Shown: piece after piece, positions 32,879-45,123 of the stretch | Numbering within the stretch: the first letter of the stretch is position 1 | Layout of the letters: each line of letters opens with the position of its first letter | Source of the DNA: Macrobrachium rosenbergii | Lineage: Eukaryota > Arthropoda > Malacostraca > Decapoda > Palaemonidae | DNA: 64,000 nucleotides | Direction: 5' to 3' | NCBI RefSeq assembly: GCF_040412425.1 | Contig: NC_089781.1 | Coordinates: 49,937,227-50,001,226, forward strand | Made by a program: the position numbers and the translations under genes | Notes under the pieces: generated by a model | What the model was told of the DNA's origin: nothing | The model's input: only the letters and a program-made list of their open reading frames with translations | Databases searched by the model: none

Positions 32879-35243
32879 TAGTGTCCTCATCAGTGCATGG
32901 GCCTAGGCCTAAGGGTCACAAGCCTGTACGGGCTGTGGTAGACACAGGGGCCCAAGTGTGTGTTGCAGGCCCCACTTTGCTATCGACCCTCATTGAAAGA
33001 CCTGCCCTTTCACAAAACCACAGGGGCCTACATGATGTTGCCAATGTTCGATTGGAGTGTATGGGGACTGCCCCTCTTCGCATTCAGTACGGTGCCAGGA
33101 CAACCGTCCAAGAAGTGTATTTTATCAAGTCTGCAAGGTCTTGCTTCCTTTCATTGGCTGCTTGTAAGGACCTTGGCCTCGTGCCCCAGTCCTTTCCCCA
33201 CCACCTACCAGTGTCAGCGAGCCTCGCACTGGAGCATGAGGTCCCCATACCCATTGGGCCATCCCTGCCCAAGCCCTCATCCATGCCCTTTCCACCAGTG
33301 GAGGAGAACGTCCCAAAGTTGGAGCAGTGGCTCTTGCGCCATTTTTCATCATCAACTTTCAATACAGAGAGGGAGCCCCTCCCAGTCATGGAGGGCAAGC
33401 CGCACCATATTCACCTACTGCCGGGTGCAACCCCCTATGCATGCCACACCCCAGCATCAGTGCCAGCCAAAGCATTGGGAGTCAGAAGTGAAGAAGCAGT
33501 TGGACCAGGACATCAAGAAGGGCATCATTGAGGAGGTACCCACTGGTGAAGCAACAGAATGGTGTGCGAGGATGGTCATTGTTGCCAAGAAGTCAGGTCA
33601 GCCCCGCCGCACTGTGGACTTTCAACGCCTTAATGCCTCCTGCAGGAGAGAGACGCATCACACCCCTGCTCCTTTCGACATGATCTCTGGGGTGCCTTTA
33701 CATTCCTTCAAGACAGTGGCAGATGCGCATTGGGGCTTCCACCAGGTGGAGTTAGATGAAGAGAGCCGCAGACTCACAACCTTTATCACACCCTGGGGGC
33801 ATTACCGGTACAGAAGAACACCCATGGGACACTGTTCAGCTTCAGATGCCTACACCAAGAGGTTTGATGACGCCATCAAGGACATCCCCCAAAAACACAA
33901 ATGTGTGGACGATACTCTTCTGTATGACAACAGCGTTGAGGAGGCCTTCTGGCACACCTATAATTTCTTGGACACGTGTGCTAAAAAAGGGCATAACCCT
34001 CAAGCCAGAGAAATTCAGTTTCTGCCAAGAGAAGTGAACTTCGTCGATTCCAGCTGGGATGGGATTCCTACAGGCCCACAGAGGAGAGTCTAGCTGCCAT
34101 ACGGAGATTCCCTATGCCAGACAACCCCTCTGTCACTGACATCAGGTCATGGTATGGCTTTGTCAACCAGTTGGCACCCTTCCTCGCCACTGCCCCGCTG
34201 ATGGAACCCTTTAGAGACCTCCTGAAGAAGTCTACAAGCAAGAATGTGTACTGGGATAGCAACCTACAAGAGAGATTCCGCCAAGCACAGGAGGCCATAT
34301 GCAAGCTGGCCAAGGATGGGCTGGTATACTATGACAAATCCCGACCTACAGCGTCCCTAACAGATTGGAGCAGGGATGGGATTGGGTTTGTCATCCTGCA
34401 GCAGTACTGTGCTTGTGCCTCGGCTGATGCCCCATTTTGCTGCAAGGGTGGGTGGCGTATTGCCTTATGTGGGAGCCGCCATTTGTCGCAGGCTGAAGCT
34501 GGGTATGCTGCTGTTGAGGGAGAAGCCTTAGCTGTCACATGGTTTCTCAAGAAGGCCAGGCTACTCCTGTTGGGCTGCCCCAACTTACTGATCGTGACTG
34601 ATCACCGCCTGCTGGTCAAGCTCCTGGGTGATAGAGAGCTGAAGGATATACTAAACCCAAGACTCTTCCGTCTCAAGGAGAAGACCCTACAATACAGGTT
34701 CCAAGTAAGATACTTGCCAGGAAAGAGGAATTGCGCTGCTGACTTCTTATCACGCTTCCCTGCTCTCCATTAAGCAACCAGATGACAAGGATTCTGAACT
34801 TGAAGAGGATATGACTGCTGCCCTTGTCGCTGCTTCGCCACCGCCTCTTGAGCAAGAATGCCTCATACTGGATGAGGAGAGGGTCAAAGAAGCAGCCTCT
34901 AAAGACCCTGTGTACCAGCTGCTGGCAGCTAAAGTTGCAGTAAATGACTGGCGCCCTCAGAAGGCACAGGAGGTGGCCTGCCTACGTCAGTTTTACTCAG
35001 TTAGGGACAGGTTATCTATGGTAGAAGACCTGATAGTCTACACTTACGAACAAGGATGCCCACGTCTGCTCATCCCAGAGGAACTTCGCCGTCAAGTCAT
35101 TACAGGCCTTCATGCAGGACATCAGGGGGTAGACTCCATGCTCCGCAGGGCTAGACAATCGGTTTACTGGCCAGGGATGGAAGGCGACCTGCAGAGCCAC
35201 AGGGATGGATGTGCCTCTTGTGATACGCCACATGCTTGGCAAC
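32857..35243 (+). pseudogene. Mag-5 pol: protease, RT, RNase H, integrase N-terminus; broken
   Basis: Protease with AVVDTGAQVCVAG (32857-33531 frame). A frameshift near 33460 leads to RT with WCARMVIVAKKSGQPRRTVDF and the CVDDTLLYD box near 33900. A second shift near 34100 leads to RNase H (LTDWSRDGIGF, VTDHRLL, CAADFLSRF), and a third near 34770 leads to the integrase zinc domain (HAGHQGVDSML ... CASC). The gene stops after CDTPHA at 35243, where unrelated TIR-element sequence begins. The catalytic integrase core is on the opposite strand at 44190-45123. Confidence 0.9.
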
Positions 35244-35793
35244 CCAACAGCGTGCACAGTAGTGTATTTTGGCTCCTCCTTTGGTGGGGATGCACAGTAG
35301 TGTATTTTGGCTCCCTTTTTTTCCTTTTTGTTATTGTTCGCACAATAATAAAAAGAATAAAAGTTCTTCTTGTAACTGTTCTCTAATAATGCTACTGTAA
35401 ATGCTTTTTGTACATTTTCAAGGTTATTACAAAAAGGTATTTTCATGACACATGACGCTGCTGTTGCATCTGTCAGCACAGGGTGTAACTAAGTTGGGCA
35501 TAAATTGTCATGCCTTCACAGACATCACCATCCTGTAAAAACCGTTAAATGTGGGTGTGGCCTGAATCATCGTGTATGACTATGCACGTTCGTAATCTCA
35601 TCTCAGTGTGGGCACTGCTCCCATAAATGTTCATTACGTATGATGTCGTGGTGTCAGAATTAGCTGATTTTTCTTATTTTCTGAGGCCCAAGACCCGCAA
35701 CTGATGCTGATCTGTCGCCAACCTCGTCATAATGAGCAAATTACGATGGTCGCAGTCTTGAATCGCCAATGTGTGATGCCACCATAAGCCTTA
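35240..35793. mobile_element. TIR-element fragment (family X), left-truncated
   Basis: Matches the right-hand part of the full-length copy at 40902-41743: it shares cttggcaaccc, agtgtattttggctccc, and the right terminal repeat (atgagcaaattacgatgg, cttgaatcgccaatgtg) ending gatgccacca. It begins exactly where Mag-5 integrase is interrupted, so its left boundary is the inversion breakpoint rather than a transposon end. Confidence 0.75.
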
Positions 35794-36863
<1,070 letters not shown>

Positions 36864-37492
36864 GTGTAAGGACTGGGGTATGAGTGACATACTGGCTGGG
36901 TGTTTACTGGTTTATTGGTTGTTCCTTACTGAGATAAATGTACAGAATCTTCGATGTTATTGACGCGTGCGAGCGGTAATGTAGCGTCTATACACAGACA
37001 GGTAAAACAGAGATAAAAGGTTCAGACATCTCTGTTTGTCGGCAGACAAACAGATGGCGATATCAAGAGACATGATTAACATACAGTGATGAAACATACA
37101 TCAATGGAAAGGCCAGGAAATTCTACATATGGCCAATTGCTTGAGATTCAAGACAGATTAATGGATACAATGCAGTAGCATAATATATGAAATGGAGAGA
37201 CATTTGGCATCTTCACAAACAGAAACACACATACAGTTTGATACAGAAGATTCGTTGGAACATTATGAGTACATGATTAGAATGCTTGCATGGCAATGCA
37301 AGTAGTGGTGATTGTACATACATTAAGACAACAATGCTTAGGAGAAACAGACGGAAATATTGTATGGTTGAAATCGCGTTCCTGTAGAGAAAGAAAACGA
37401 GACGCTTGCTTTGTCCTGTCCACTTTGATGATGACGATTGATGAACACACGAACACACACGTGTTTGGAAGAGGCAGCATCAGGCTCTTACA
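36864..37492 (-). repeat. CsR-4 3' LTR
   Basis: 629 bp, plus-strand start tgtaaggactggggt and end ggctcttaca; closely matches 40110-40740. Confidence 0.95.
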
Positions 37493-37542
37493 AGTACACT
37501 TGTAAGAGCCCGACGCTGCCTCTTCCAAACACGTGTGTGTTC
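37451..37542. repeat. Snap-back inverted LTR terminus in CsR-4
   Basis: The last ~42 bp of the 3' LTR (37451-37492) face an inverted copy at 37501-37542 across an 8-nt spacer. The inverted copy matches the 5' LTR terminus exactly (gcgtcggg), while the adjacent 3' LTR differs at two sites (gcatcagg). The inverted copy is joined directly to RNase H coding sequence. Confidence 0.92.
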
Positions 37543-39643
37543 ATGAGGATTGTGAAGGGTGTCCCTTCCAGGAGGAACTTGAAGTGCTGGACTGCACGGT
37601 ACATCGCGCAGAGTTCCCTGTCGAAGGTGCTGTAGCGGGTCTCTGCGGGGTTGAACTTCTTGCTGAAGAAGGCGATGGGCTGGGGGCTGCCGTTGATGAC
37701 CTGCTCCAGGACAGCACCACAGGTGACGTTGCTGGCGTCCATTGTCAGCTGGAGGGGGGGCTCTGGGGTCGTGGTGTGCCAAGGCAGTTGCCTCGGCGAG
37801 GGCGGCCTTCGTCAGGGTCCCCACGACAGGGACTTCGGTTGACCTTTGAGCACTTCCGTTAGGGGGACCGTGGTGTGCGTGATCCCGGGGATGAACTGCC
37901 TGTAGAAATTCACCATTCCGAGGAACTCCTGGACGGCCTTGACGGAGGTGGGGGTGGGGAACCTGGTGACGGCTGAGACCTTGGATGTGAGTGGGCGGAC
38001 GCCTGCCGGGGATATCTCATTTCCCAGGAAGTCAGCTTTCTGGACGCCGAAGGTGCATTTGTCGAAACGCACGATGAGGCCGTTCTCCTGGAGGCACTGC
38101 AGTACTGCCCGGATGTGTTTTTGGTGTTCGTTGAGAGACCTGGAAAATATGAGGATGTCATCAACGTAGCAGACGCAGAACTTCAGGTCCCCGAGGATGC
38201 TGTCCATGAGCTGCTGGAAGGTCGCCCCGGCGTTCCTCAATCCGAAGGTGGAGAAGGCGAACACGTAGGACCCGAACAGTGTGATGATGGCGGTCTTTGG
38301 TTTATTCTCTGGTGTGACAGGTACCTGAAAATATGATTTTAGAAGGTCTAATATAGTGAATATTTTGGCTCCGTGAAAGGAGGCCGTGAGGTCCTGCATG
38401 TTCGGCAAGGGGTAGTGGTCAGGCTCCGTTGCGATGTTGAGACGCCTGTAGTCACCGCAGGGTCTCCAGGAGCCATCCTGTTTCTGCACCATGCGGAGGG
38501 GGGAGGCCCACGGACTGGAGGCCTTTTTGCAGATTCCCATTCGCTCCATCTCTGCGAATGCGTTTTTGGCCTCCTGAAGGCGGCATGGGGGAAGCCTCCG
38601 GAACTTCGCATGTGTAGGGGGCCCCTTAGTCGTTATGTGATGGTAGATGCCATGTTTGGCTGGGGCCCCGGGGACTTGGCAGAGCTCGGGCTTGAATACT
38701 TCAGGAAACTCCGTCAGCAGCTGTGCATACTGGTGGGGGGCAACGGAGCAGATGGTGGGTGCCTTGGGTCCCGTTGCTAACGGGAGGGACCAGCTGGAGT
38801 CGGTGTCGAGGAGGCGTTTACGCCCGACGTCGACTGCCAGCCCGAAGTGTGCGAGGAAGTCAGCACCCAGGAGCAAGGTCCCTACGTCCGCGACGATGAA
38901 GTCCCAGGAATAACTCCGGCCAAGGATGGAGATCGACAGGGGCGTGGTGCCATAGGAGAGGATGGGGGATCCGTTGGCGGCCGTCAGGGAGGCGGTCGGA
39001 CCCAGTTCCTGCTTCCAGTCCTCCTTGGATGCTGGTAAGATCGATCTAAAGGCCCCTGTGTCGACCAGCATCATCCTGCCGGAGACGGTGTCGAGGACGT
39101 AGAAGCCTATTGATTCTGGGCCCCTGGGTTTTTCGGTTGCCATGGCGGTCTGTCCTGTTGGCCGCCGCCATCCCCGTTTTTTTGAACGGGCAAATGAGCA
39201 GGGCGGCAGGCAGTTCTGGGTGTCTTTGCCAAACCGCTTGTGGTAGTGGCACAGGCCCGGGGAACCCCACTTGTTGTAGGGTGGTGGTTGCCTCCTGGCG
39301 ACAACGTTGACACCCTTCTCCGTGTCTTCTTCCTGCTGGACGGAGGCGATCGATTTTGTGGGCGCTGTTAGCCGCTGTGTAGCTTTCACGCAGTCCATTA
39401 GGTGCTGCGCCGTTTGGATGAGGACGTCAGGGGCATGGTGTAGGGGTGAGGAATCTGGGTGCAGACCTCCGGGAGGAGCTGGCGAAGGTAGATCTCCCAC
39501 GACAGGCTTATTTCCTGCTGTTTTTTGCTGCCGTCGAAATCTGGGAGTGAGAGGAGGTCCTCGATCATGCTCCATGCATCTACCGCGTTGAGATCATGCC
39601 GCAGGTTGACGGCGAGGTCGATCGCCGAGCGGTCCCCCAACAA
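37543..39643 (-). pseudogene. CsR-4 fused gag-protease-RT with truncated RNase H
   Basis: The 587-codon frame 39575-37812 contains, in order, the CHCC motif (CHYHKRFGKDTQNCLPPC), protease LVDTGAFRSILPAS and LLLGADFLAHFG, and RT with YVDDILIFSRS. Gag and pol share one frame because the slippery site has seven A instead of six. Upstream gag (39643-39398) is in another register. A small deletion near 37812 precedes RNase H (TCGAVLEQVING, TRYSTFDRELCAMYRAV), which ends at TPFTIL; integrase is absent. The catalytic Asp block reads FTILDLLKSYFQ. The gag N-terminus toward 40032 is unlike the sister copies. Confidence 0.9.
39177..39183 (-). other. A7 run that fuses gag and pol in CsR-4
   Basis: Seven A on the minus strand occupy the position of the AAAAAAC slippery site of CsR-3 (six A). 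The extra base removes the need for a -1 shift, giving Ser-Lys-Lys-Arg-Gly in one frame. Confidence 0.8.
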
Positions 39644-40100
39644 GCGAGGATCGATGCGGAAATTGTCTTGCTGACAATTGTAGTTGGCTTGAAGGGCTTG
39701 GGCTAGGGGCAGGTAGGAGGCTGAAGGGCGGCACCGGCCAGCAGGAGCTCGAGGAGGACAGGAGCGGGTTGAAGGGTGACATCGGATGATCCTTCGGTGG
39801 CCGGCTCGAGGGCTGAAGGATGACGGCGGCTGATCCTTGGTAGCCAGCTCGAGAGGGGTGGCAGCAGGCTGAAGGATGACTTGGCTGGTCCTTCGTTGGT
39901 CAGCTCGTCCAGTATGAGTGCGGGGGAGGCCTCAGGTTTCCTGGAGGAGGCGTCCAGGGCTCCGGTGGTGGGGTGGGTCATCTCGGAGGGTCGGACATCT
40001 ACTGAAAACTCAGGAACGGCGGGAAGCAGCAAGGCGGCGAAGGGTCTGTTGGCGCATGGGTCGTCATCTTGGGTCAGCCGGGTCCTTCGGGTTACTCCGT

Positions 40101-40108
40101 GGTCACCA
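40101..40108 (-). promoter_or_regulatory. CsR-4 primer binding site
   Basis: The minus strand reads TGGTGACC one base inside the 5' LTR, followed by ACGGAG, which departs from the tRNA-Trp complement. Confidence 0.65.
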
Positions 40109-40109
40109 G

Positions 40110-40740
40110 TGTAAGGACTGGGGTATGAGTGACATACTGGCTGGGTGTTTACTGGTTTATTGGTTGTTCCTTACTGAGATAAATGTACAGAATCTTCGAT
40201 GTTATTGACGCGTGCGAGCGGTAATGTAGCGTCTATACACAGACAGGTAAAACAGAGATAAAAGGTTCAGACATCTGTGTTTGTCGGCAGACAAACAGAT
40301 GGCGATATCAAGAGACATGATTAACATACAGTGATGAAACATACATCAATGGAAAGGCCAGGAAATTCTACATATGGCCAATTGCTTGAGATTCAAGACA
40401 GATTAATGGATACAATGCAGTAGCATAATATATGTGAAATGGAGAGACATTTGGCATCTTCACAAACAGAAACACACATACAGTTTGATACAGAAGATTC
40501 GTTGGAACATTATGAGTACATGATTAGAATGCTTGCATGGCAATGCAAGTAGTGGTGATTGTACATACATTAAGACAACAATGCTTAGGGAGAAACAGAC
40601 GGAAATATTGTATGGTTGAAATCGCGTTCCTGTAGAGAAAGAAAACGAGACGCTTGCTTTGTCCTGTCCACTTTGATGATGACGATTGATGAACACACGA
40701 ACACACACGTGTTTGGAAGAGGCAGCGTCGGGCTCTTACA
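40110..40740 (-). repeat. CsR-4 5' LTR
   Basis: 631 bp, paired with 36864-37492; ends gcgtcgggctcttaca on the plus strand. Confidence 0.95.
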
Positions 40741-41825
40741 CTGGACTCTATAACAAGTTCTAGGAGTAACTGAAATTAATAAGGCTAAGACACTCATTGC
40801 TCTGAGAGATCAAAGTACACTGACACCCAAAAGCACTTTTTACTAGAGCAAATCAGCCTGAGAAAAAGCAACATCAAGTACATTCCACCAAAGAAGAGTT
40901 TAGCTGGTGTCACACTTCGGCGATTCAAGACTGCAACCATTGTAATTTGCTCACTACGACACAGTTATGCCCTAGGTACGCCCAAATCGGCATGATTCAT
41001 AACTGTGCAACATCCACCAGGCGTCTGGCAAGGCTGCACAACATCCACCAAGCCACGATGACTGTCAAAAGTCGCCATGTAATGCCGCATGGCACAACTG
41101 TGTCATATCATCATGACTGATGAGACGGCGTCGGCATTTGATTACGTCAGATGTAATTAGCAATGTCAACATGTGCCATCCAGTACGACTTATGCCATGT
41201 ACTTGGCAACCCCTCAGCATGCACAGCAGGGATGCGCAGTAGTGTATTTTGGCTCCCTTTTTTCCTTTTTGTTATTGTTCACACAATAATAAAGAGAAAA
41301 AAGGTTCTTCTTGTAACTGCTCTCTAATAATGCTGCTGTTAATGCTTTTTGTACATTTTCAAGGTTATTACAAAAAGGCATTTTCATGACACATGACGCT
41401 GCTGATGCACCTGTCGGCACGGGACGTAACTAAGTCGGGCATAAATCATCATGAATCGTCATGCCTTCACGGACGTTGCTGTCCTGTAAAAACCGTTAAA
41501 TGTGAGCGTGGCCTGAATCATCAGCGACTGTTGTGTATGACTTCACACGTTCGTAATCTCATCTCAACGTGGGCACTGCTGTCATAAATGTTCATCACAT
41601 ATGATGTCATGGTGTCAGAATCAGCTGATTTTTTCTTTTTTGAGGCCTGAGGCTCGCGACTGATGCCGATCAGTCGCCAACCGCGTCGTAATGAGCAAAT
41701 TACTAGGGTCACGGTCTTGAATCACCAATGAGTGACACCGGCATTTGGCTGATCTTCTTACAAAGGTCATCTGCGCAGAGAGGATCCAAGAACTAATCAC
41801 CAATTTGGGAATATGTCTGCTGTAA
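40741..41825 (+). pseudogene. copia-like RNase H C-terminus, interrupted by a TIR element
   Basis: 40741-40901 reads, across frames, NKAKTLIALRDQSTLTPKS and SLRKSNIKYIPPKKSL. After the TIR element, 41744-41825 continues with ADLLTKVICAERIQELITN and a stop. This order (KYIP..., ADLLTK, then a short tail and stop) is the end of Ty1/copia RNase H. The Ser-Leu/Ala-Asp join is restored when the insertion (40902-41743) and one TTT copy are ignored. CsR-4 interrupts the relic on its left. The rest of the copia pol was not found. Confidence 0.55.
40902..41743. mobile_element. Family X TIR element, full-length nonautonomous copy
   Basis: 842 bp with imperfect terminal inverted repeats of about 55-60 bp: AGCTGGTGTCAC...CGATTCAAGACTG at the left and its complement (cagtcttgaatc-type, ...GTGACACCGGCA) at the right. 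The flanks share TTT (40899-40901, 41744-41746), a candidate 3-bp duplication consistent with, but not proof of, a PIF/Harbinger-like origin. There is no transposase ORF. A second, truncated copy is at 35240-35793. Confidence 0.75.
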
Positions 41826-42556
41826 AAGTGCCATTGATTCAGACAATACCTCACTTGGAATTTACACCAAATAATGATTTTATTATTGTCAAATTTGCAA
41901 GTTCATAATTGTCAATTATTTTGCAATGTAAATTTGTAGTTTACTCATTCTTTTACTAATACACATTGTTTGCATATTATACCCATCATTTTTTACTAGT
42001 TTTAAGTGCAGTGTGAGGGTGTCAAATTGCACCTCTCTTTCCTTGTGTTTCTCCCTTTCAGATTTACATTAATCACGTCATGTATATTATATTACCTGTC
42101 TTTATTTCAGATTCTTTGTGTACCTCATCTTATGCATCATTGTACGGCTTTTCTGCCGATATGTATATCTACCTTTTATATGTCATGTAACAAATGTTGT
42201 ACGTATTTTTATGCTTGCTAAAAAGCACAAATCCTGTATGGACGCCGCAGGGGTTCTCGGGTCGCTTGCTATCTTTCAGTCCGCTTTTTGTCTTATAAAC
42301 ACTTGTCGAGAATAATAAAGAATCAGTCTTTCACCTCTGACTTTTCCTTGAAGCCTCATAGCAGCTATACTGTCTATGTCATTGTATTCTCTTTATCATC
42401 TTGTTTTTGTGTACTTACATGTCATTTCGTGTATATAAATATTTGAATTTACTTAACTAGAATATTTTCTTTGTTGTAAACTGTCCATATTTGATGTTTA
42501 AGCAAATAATTTTATTACAGCGTTGTATCATCTTTATCGTGTTATTTTTGTGCGTT
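41826..42556 (+). other. Probable 3' LTR and flank of the copia relic
   Basis: A purine-rich gtgtgaggg precedes tgtcaaattgcacc at about 42020, a plausible polypurine tract and LTR start. An AATAAA with flanking T-rich sequence lies near 42315-42320. The 5' partner is not in the window, so the LTR call rests on position only. Confidence 0.35.
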
Positions 42557-43203
42557 TGTAAGGGACCACATGGCGGTCCTACGGGCACACGTGCGTGTGA
42601 GTCAGCCACGGACAGAACAAGGCAAAGCATCCTGCTTTCTCTCTCTCCCTCCCGTACGTCAGCGGCAATCGCTCAAAGGAATGCAACTTCTACCATACAA
42701 TATTCCTGTCTGTTTCTCTCTGACCATTGTTGTCTCGATTCATGTACAATCACCACTACTTGCATTGCCATGCAAGCATTCTGATCATGTACTCATAATG
42801 TTCCACCGAATCTTCTGTATCAAACTGTATGTATGTTTCTGTTTGTGAAGACGCCAAACGTCTCGCCATTTCACATACAGTATATTATGCTACTGCATTG
42901 TATTCATTAATCTGTCTCGAATCTCATGCAAATGTTCATATGTGGAATTTCCTGGCCTTTTCATTGACATATGTTTTATCATTGTACGTTTATTATGTCT
43001 CTCACAATCGCCATCTGTTTGTCTGTCGACAAGCACAGATGCCCAAAACATAATCTCTGTTTTGCCTTGTCTGTGTGTAGAAACTACTTTGCGGCTCGCA
43101 CCAGCCAATAACAACTTCGAAGATTCTGTACATTCATTCAGTGAGGAACCACTAATAAACTAGACAACACCCAGCCAGTATGTCACTCAACACCTTCCTT
43201 ACA
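42557..43203 (+). repeat. Solo LTR of the CsR-4 family
   Basis: 647 bp, reverse-complementary to the CsR-4 LTRs over most of its length (shares caatattcctgtctgtttct-type and cctggccttttcattgac-type segments), starting TGTAAGGGAC and ending CTTCCTTACA. No internal region is attached. A matching target duplication was not found. It is more diverged from the two CsR-4 LTRs than they are from each other. Confidence 0.85.
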
Positions 43204-43394
43204 TGTTTACACGTCATTTAATGTACTTTAATGTTTGTATGTACTCGATTGGAACATTTTGTTTGTAAAGGCAAAATATTTTTTTTTTCTTTCTTACTCA
43301 AGTTATAACAAAACTGTTCATCAAGGAGAGGTATTAAAACATTAGCCAAAACATATGTGTAAATCTACCACCAGGCATCAGCAAACGCTGGTTC
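43204..43394. other. Short spacer next to the hAT relic
   Basis: AT-rich, no ORF. Ends with aacgctggttc at 43384-43394, the inverted counterpart of 29869-29879. Confidence 0.3.
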
Positions 43395-43716
43395 TGTTGT
43401 GGCATACCAGAATGTAAACAACCACCCCGCCCGAGTTGGCGACAAACTGTAGTGAGTTGGAAAATAAAATGCATAAAGGTAAGACATGTGTTTTTGTTAC
43501 CCCTACTCACGAAGCAACGTAAGGTAGAAAGAATGTAGAAGTCGAATTAACGAGAGAATACCACACTAATATGTAACTGATTTAAGAAATTTAAAATTAA
43601 ACAAATTATAAAAGAGACAAAACTGAGAATCTAATGTTTTAATGGTAGGCTAAAGTTAAAGGACGTTGTGTCTGATTTATTTGTGATGAAATGTTTTTGT
43701 CATACATTTCATATAG
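43395..43716 (+). pseudogene. hAT-family transposase relic, N-terminal side
   Basis: Only the last ~60 bases are clearly coding (SDLFVMKCFCHTFHI), corresponding to the Cys-His-Ser-Phe-His block that precedes HACEAYSKTAE in hAT-like transposases. That next block starts at the other side of Mag-5, at 31601 on the minus strand. The two parts join in frame across the CTATA target site, so this is the same hAT copy as 30480-31601. It is on the plus strand now because the intervening block is inverted. Confidence 0.6.
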
Positions 43717-43879
43717 TGTTAGAGGCAGAAGGAAACCAGTGGGACACTCCAGTGCTTTATTACACGTCCAATCAGTACAGAGGCGTGACTGCAAGTAAGG
43801 TGCAGACGCGCGGGAAACATTGGCGCCAATTCTGCTCTCCTCCTGACAACATACATCACACACAATCAACCATCCTACA
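43717..43879 (-). repeat. Mag-5 3' LTR
   Basis: 163 bp; reverse complement differs at two positions from 31607-31769. The adjoining TATAG (43712-43716) is the complement of the CTATA beside the 5' LTR. Confidence 0.95.
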
Positions 43880-44189
43880 TCCCCCCCCTAAGATTATGGC
43901 ATGGCAGAATGGCAAAATATTAAATGAAAATAATAAGTAAACATGTATTAAATGCATATATATAGACAAAGAAAGCTGTAAAAGGAAGATCCCATAGGAC
44001 AAAAGCAATGGTTAACACTGAGTGTCACAACATACAAGGACATGCATGGCAACAATATATAGTACATGCATAAAATATGTTTGCACAACAGAATTTCTAT
44101 CCAGTTCAACTTACTGAAAACAAAAGATAAAATGAGCTTAAGGGACAACAAAATGTAACTGTACAAGGTGACACAAGCACAAGCATGGG

Positions 44190-45123
44190 TTAACGCTCGA
44201 TATCACCCATGACATACTCGCCCATCCATGAGGGTTGCACTGTGCGCCTTTTTGGACGAGGTGGAGCAGGTTCCAGGCTTGGGGGAATGGCTGAGGACGT
44301 TGGGGGTTGCCGTTTTAGCACTTTCAGGTGCTTCCTGTTTCTAAGTGACACCCGACCGCTTCCATCCAGCCTAATAAGATACTGTCGGTGGCCCTTAGAC
44401 TCCACTACCAACCCAGATCGGTCCCAGGTTTTGGTTACAGGATCCTGCACTCTTACCCTGCAGCCTACAACCAGGGGTAGAAGCTCCCTGGTACCAGTAT
44501 ATGGTGGGGTCTCCTCTTGGGACTCTGCCATTCGTAGCTCCCTCCGCTGAATTATCTCATCCCAGTGTCTCTCCACCTTGTAATGCTGTCTGGGTGTTGG
44601 CACTCCATCTCTGAGCTGCCTGCCGATAGCGAGCTGTGCTGGGGACTTGTCAAACCCCTTAGGGGTGTATTGAGATACTGAAGAATTGCCAGGGATGCCT
44701 TGTTGCAATCGAGGCTGCCTCCTTTGCCTATGTTAGACCTGATGATCCTCTTGGCAGTCTTGACTGCTGCTTCGGCCCTTCCATTAGACTGGGGGTAATG
44801 GGCTGACGACAGGCGTACCGTAACCCCCCATTTTCTGAAGAATGATGTGGTCTCTTCACTAATGAGGTTTGTGCCCCCATATGTCGAGATTAGCTCTGGT
44901 GCTCCCCATCTTGTGAAGTATGTCCTCAAGACTGATATAATTCTTGATGACGTTGTGCCATGTGGGAAGTGTGCCACTTCCAGCCACCCGGTGAGCCTGT
45001 CTGCATAGGCCATGTACATATGGCCCTCCAACTGTAGCATGTCCACCACTGTCGACTGGAATGGGTATTCTGGGGGTGGTGTGAGTACTAATGGTTCAGC
45101 AGGTTGTGATGGAGCATGTACAT
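44190..45123 (-). pseudogene. Mag-5 integrase core and C-terminus
   Basis: The minus strand reads PAEPLVLTPPPEYPFQ, then the DDE core with VVDMLQLEG as first Asp, a second site altered to ISTYGGTNL (Asp replaced by Tyr) and AHYPQSNGRAEAAVKTAK with Glu. A frame change near 44700 leads to the C-terminal region (CRVRVQDPVTKTWDRSGLV, RNRKHLKVL) and an Arg-rich tail ending at 44190. Loss of the second Asp and the frameshift leave it inactive. Confidence 0.88.

Larger units (their letters stand above)
31607..35243 (+). mobile_element. Mag-5, 5' half: mag-like gypsy element cut in the integrase gene
   Basis: Starts with a 163-bp LTR, primer site, intact gag, then protease, RT, RNase H and the integrase zinc domain, and stops abruptly at about 35243 inside integrase. 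The missing remainder (integrase core, C-terminus, polypurine tract, 3' LTR) is at 43717-45123 on the opposite strand and starts at the same codon region. Left flank CTATA (31602-31606) equals the reverse complement of 43712-43716 beyond the 3' LTR. Confidence 0.93.
36864..40740 (-). mobile_element. CsR-4: CsRn1-like gypsy element, internally deleted
   Basis: LTRs at 40110-40740 (5') and 36864-37492 (3'), flanked by CTGG (36860-36863 and 40741-40744). Gag, protease and RT form one frame, but integrase and the end of RNase H are missing. Pol runs directly into an inverted 42-bp copy of the LTR end beside the 3' LTR, and no polypurine tract remains. The element sits within a copia relic. Confidence 0.93.
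43717..45123 (-). mobile_element. Mag-5, 3' half (inverted)
   Basis: Contains the integrase core, integrase C-terminus, a polypurine tract (agggggga on the minus strand before the LTR) and the 3' LTR 43717-43879. Its right edge at about 45123 coincides with the codons at which the 5' half ends (Cys-Asp ... His-Ala), and it abuts the truncated RNase H of Gyp-6. Confidence 0.92.

Noticed and set aside
42553..43207. Target-site duplication for the solo LTR
   Set aside because: Flanks CGTT and TGTT do not match; no duplication is claimed.
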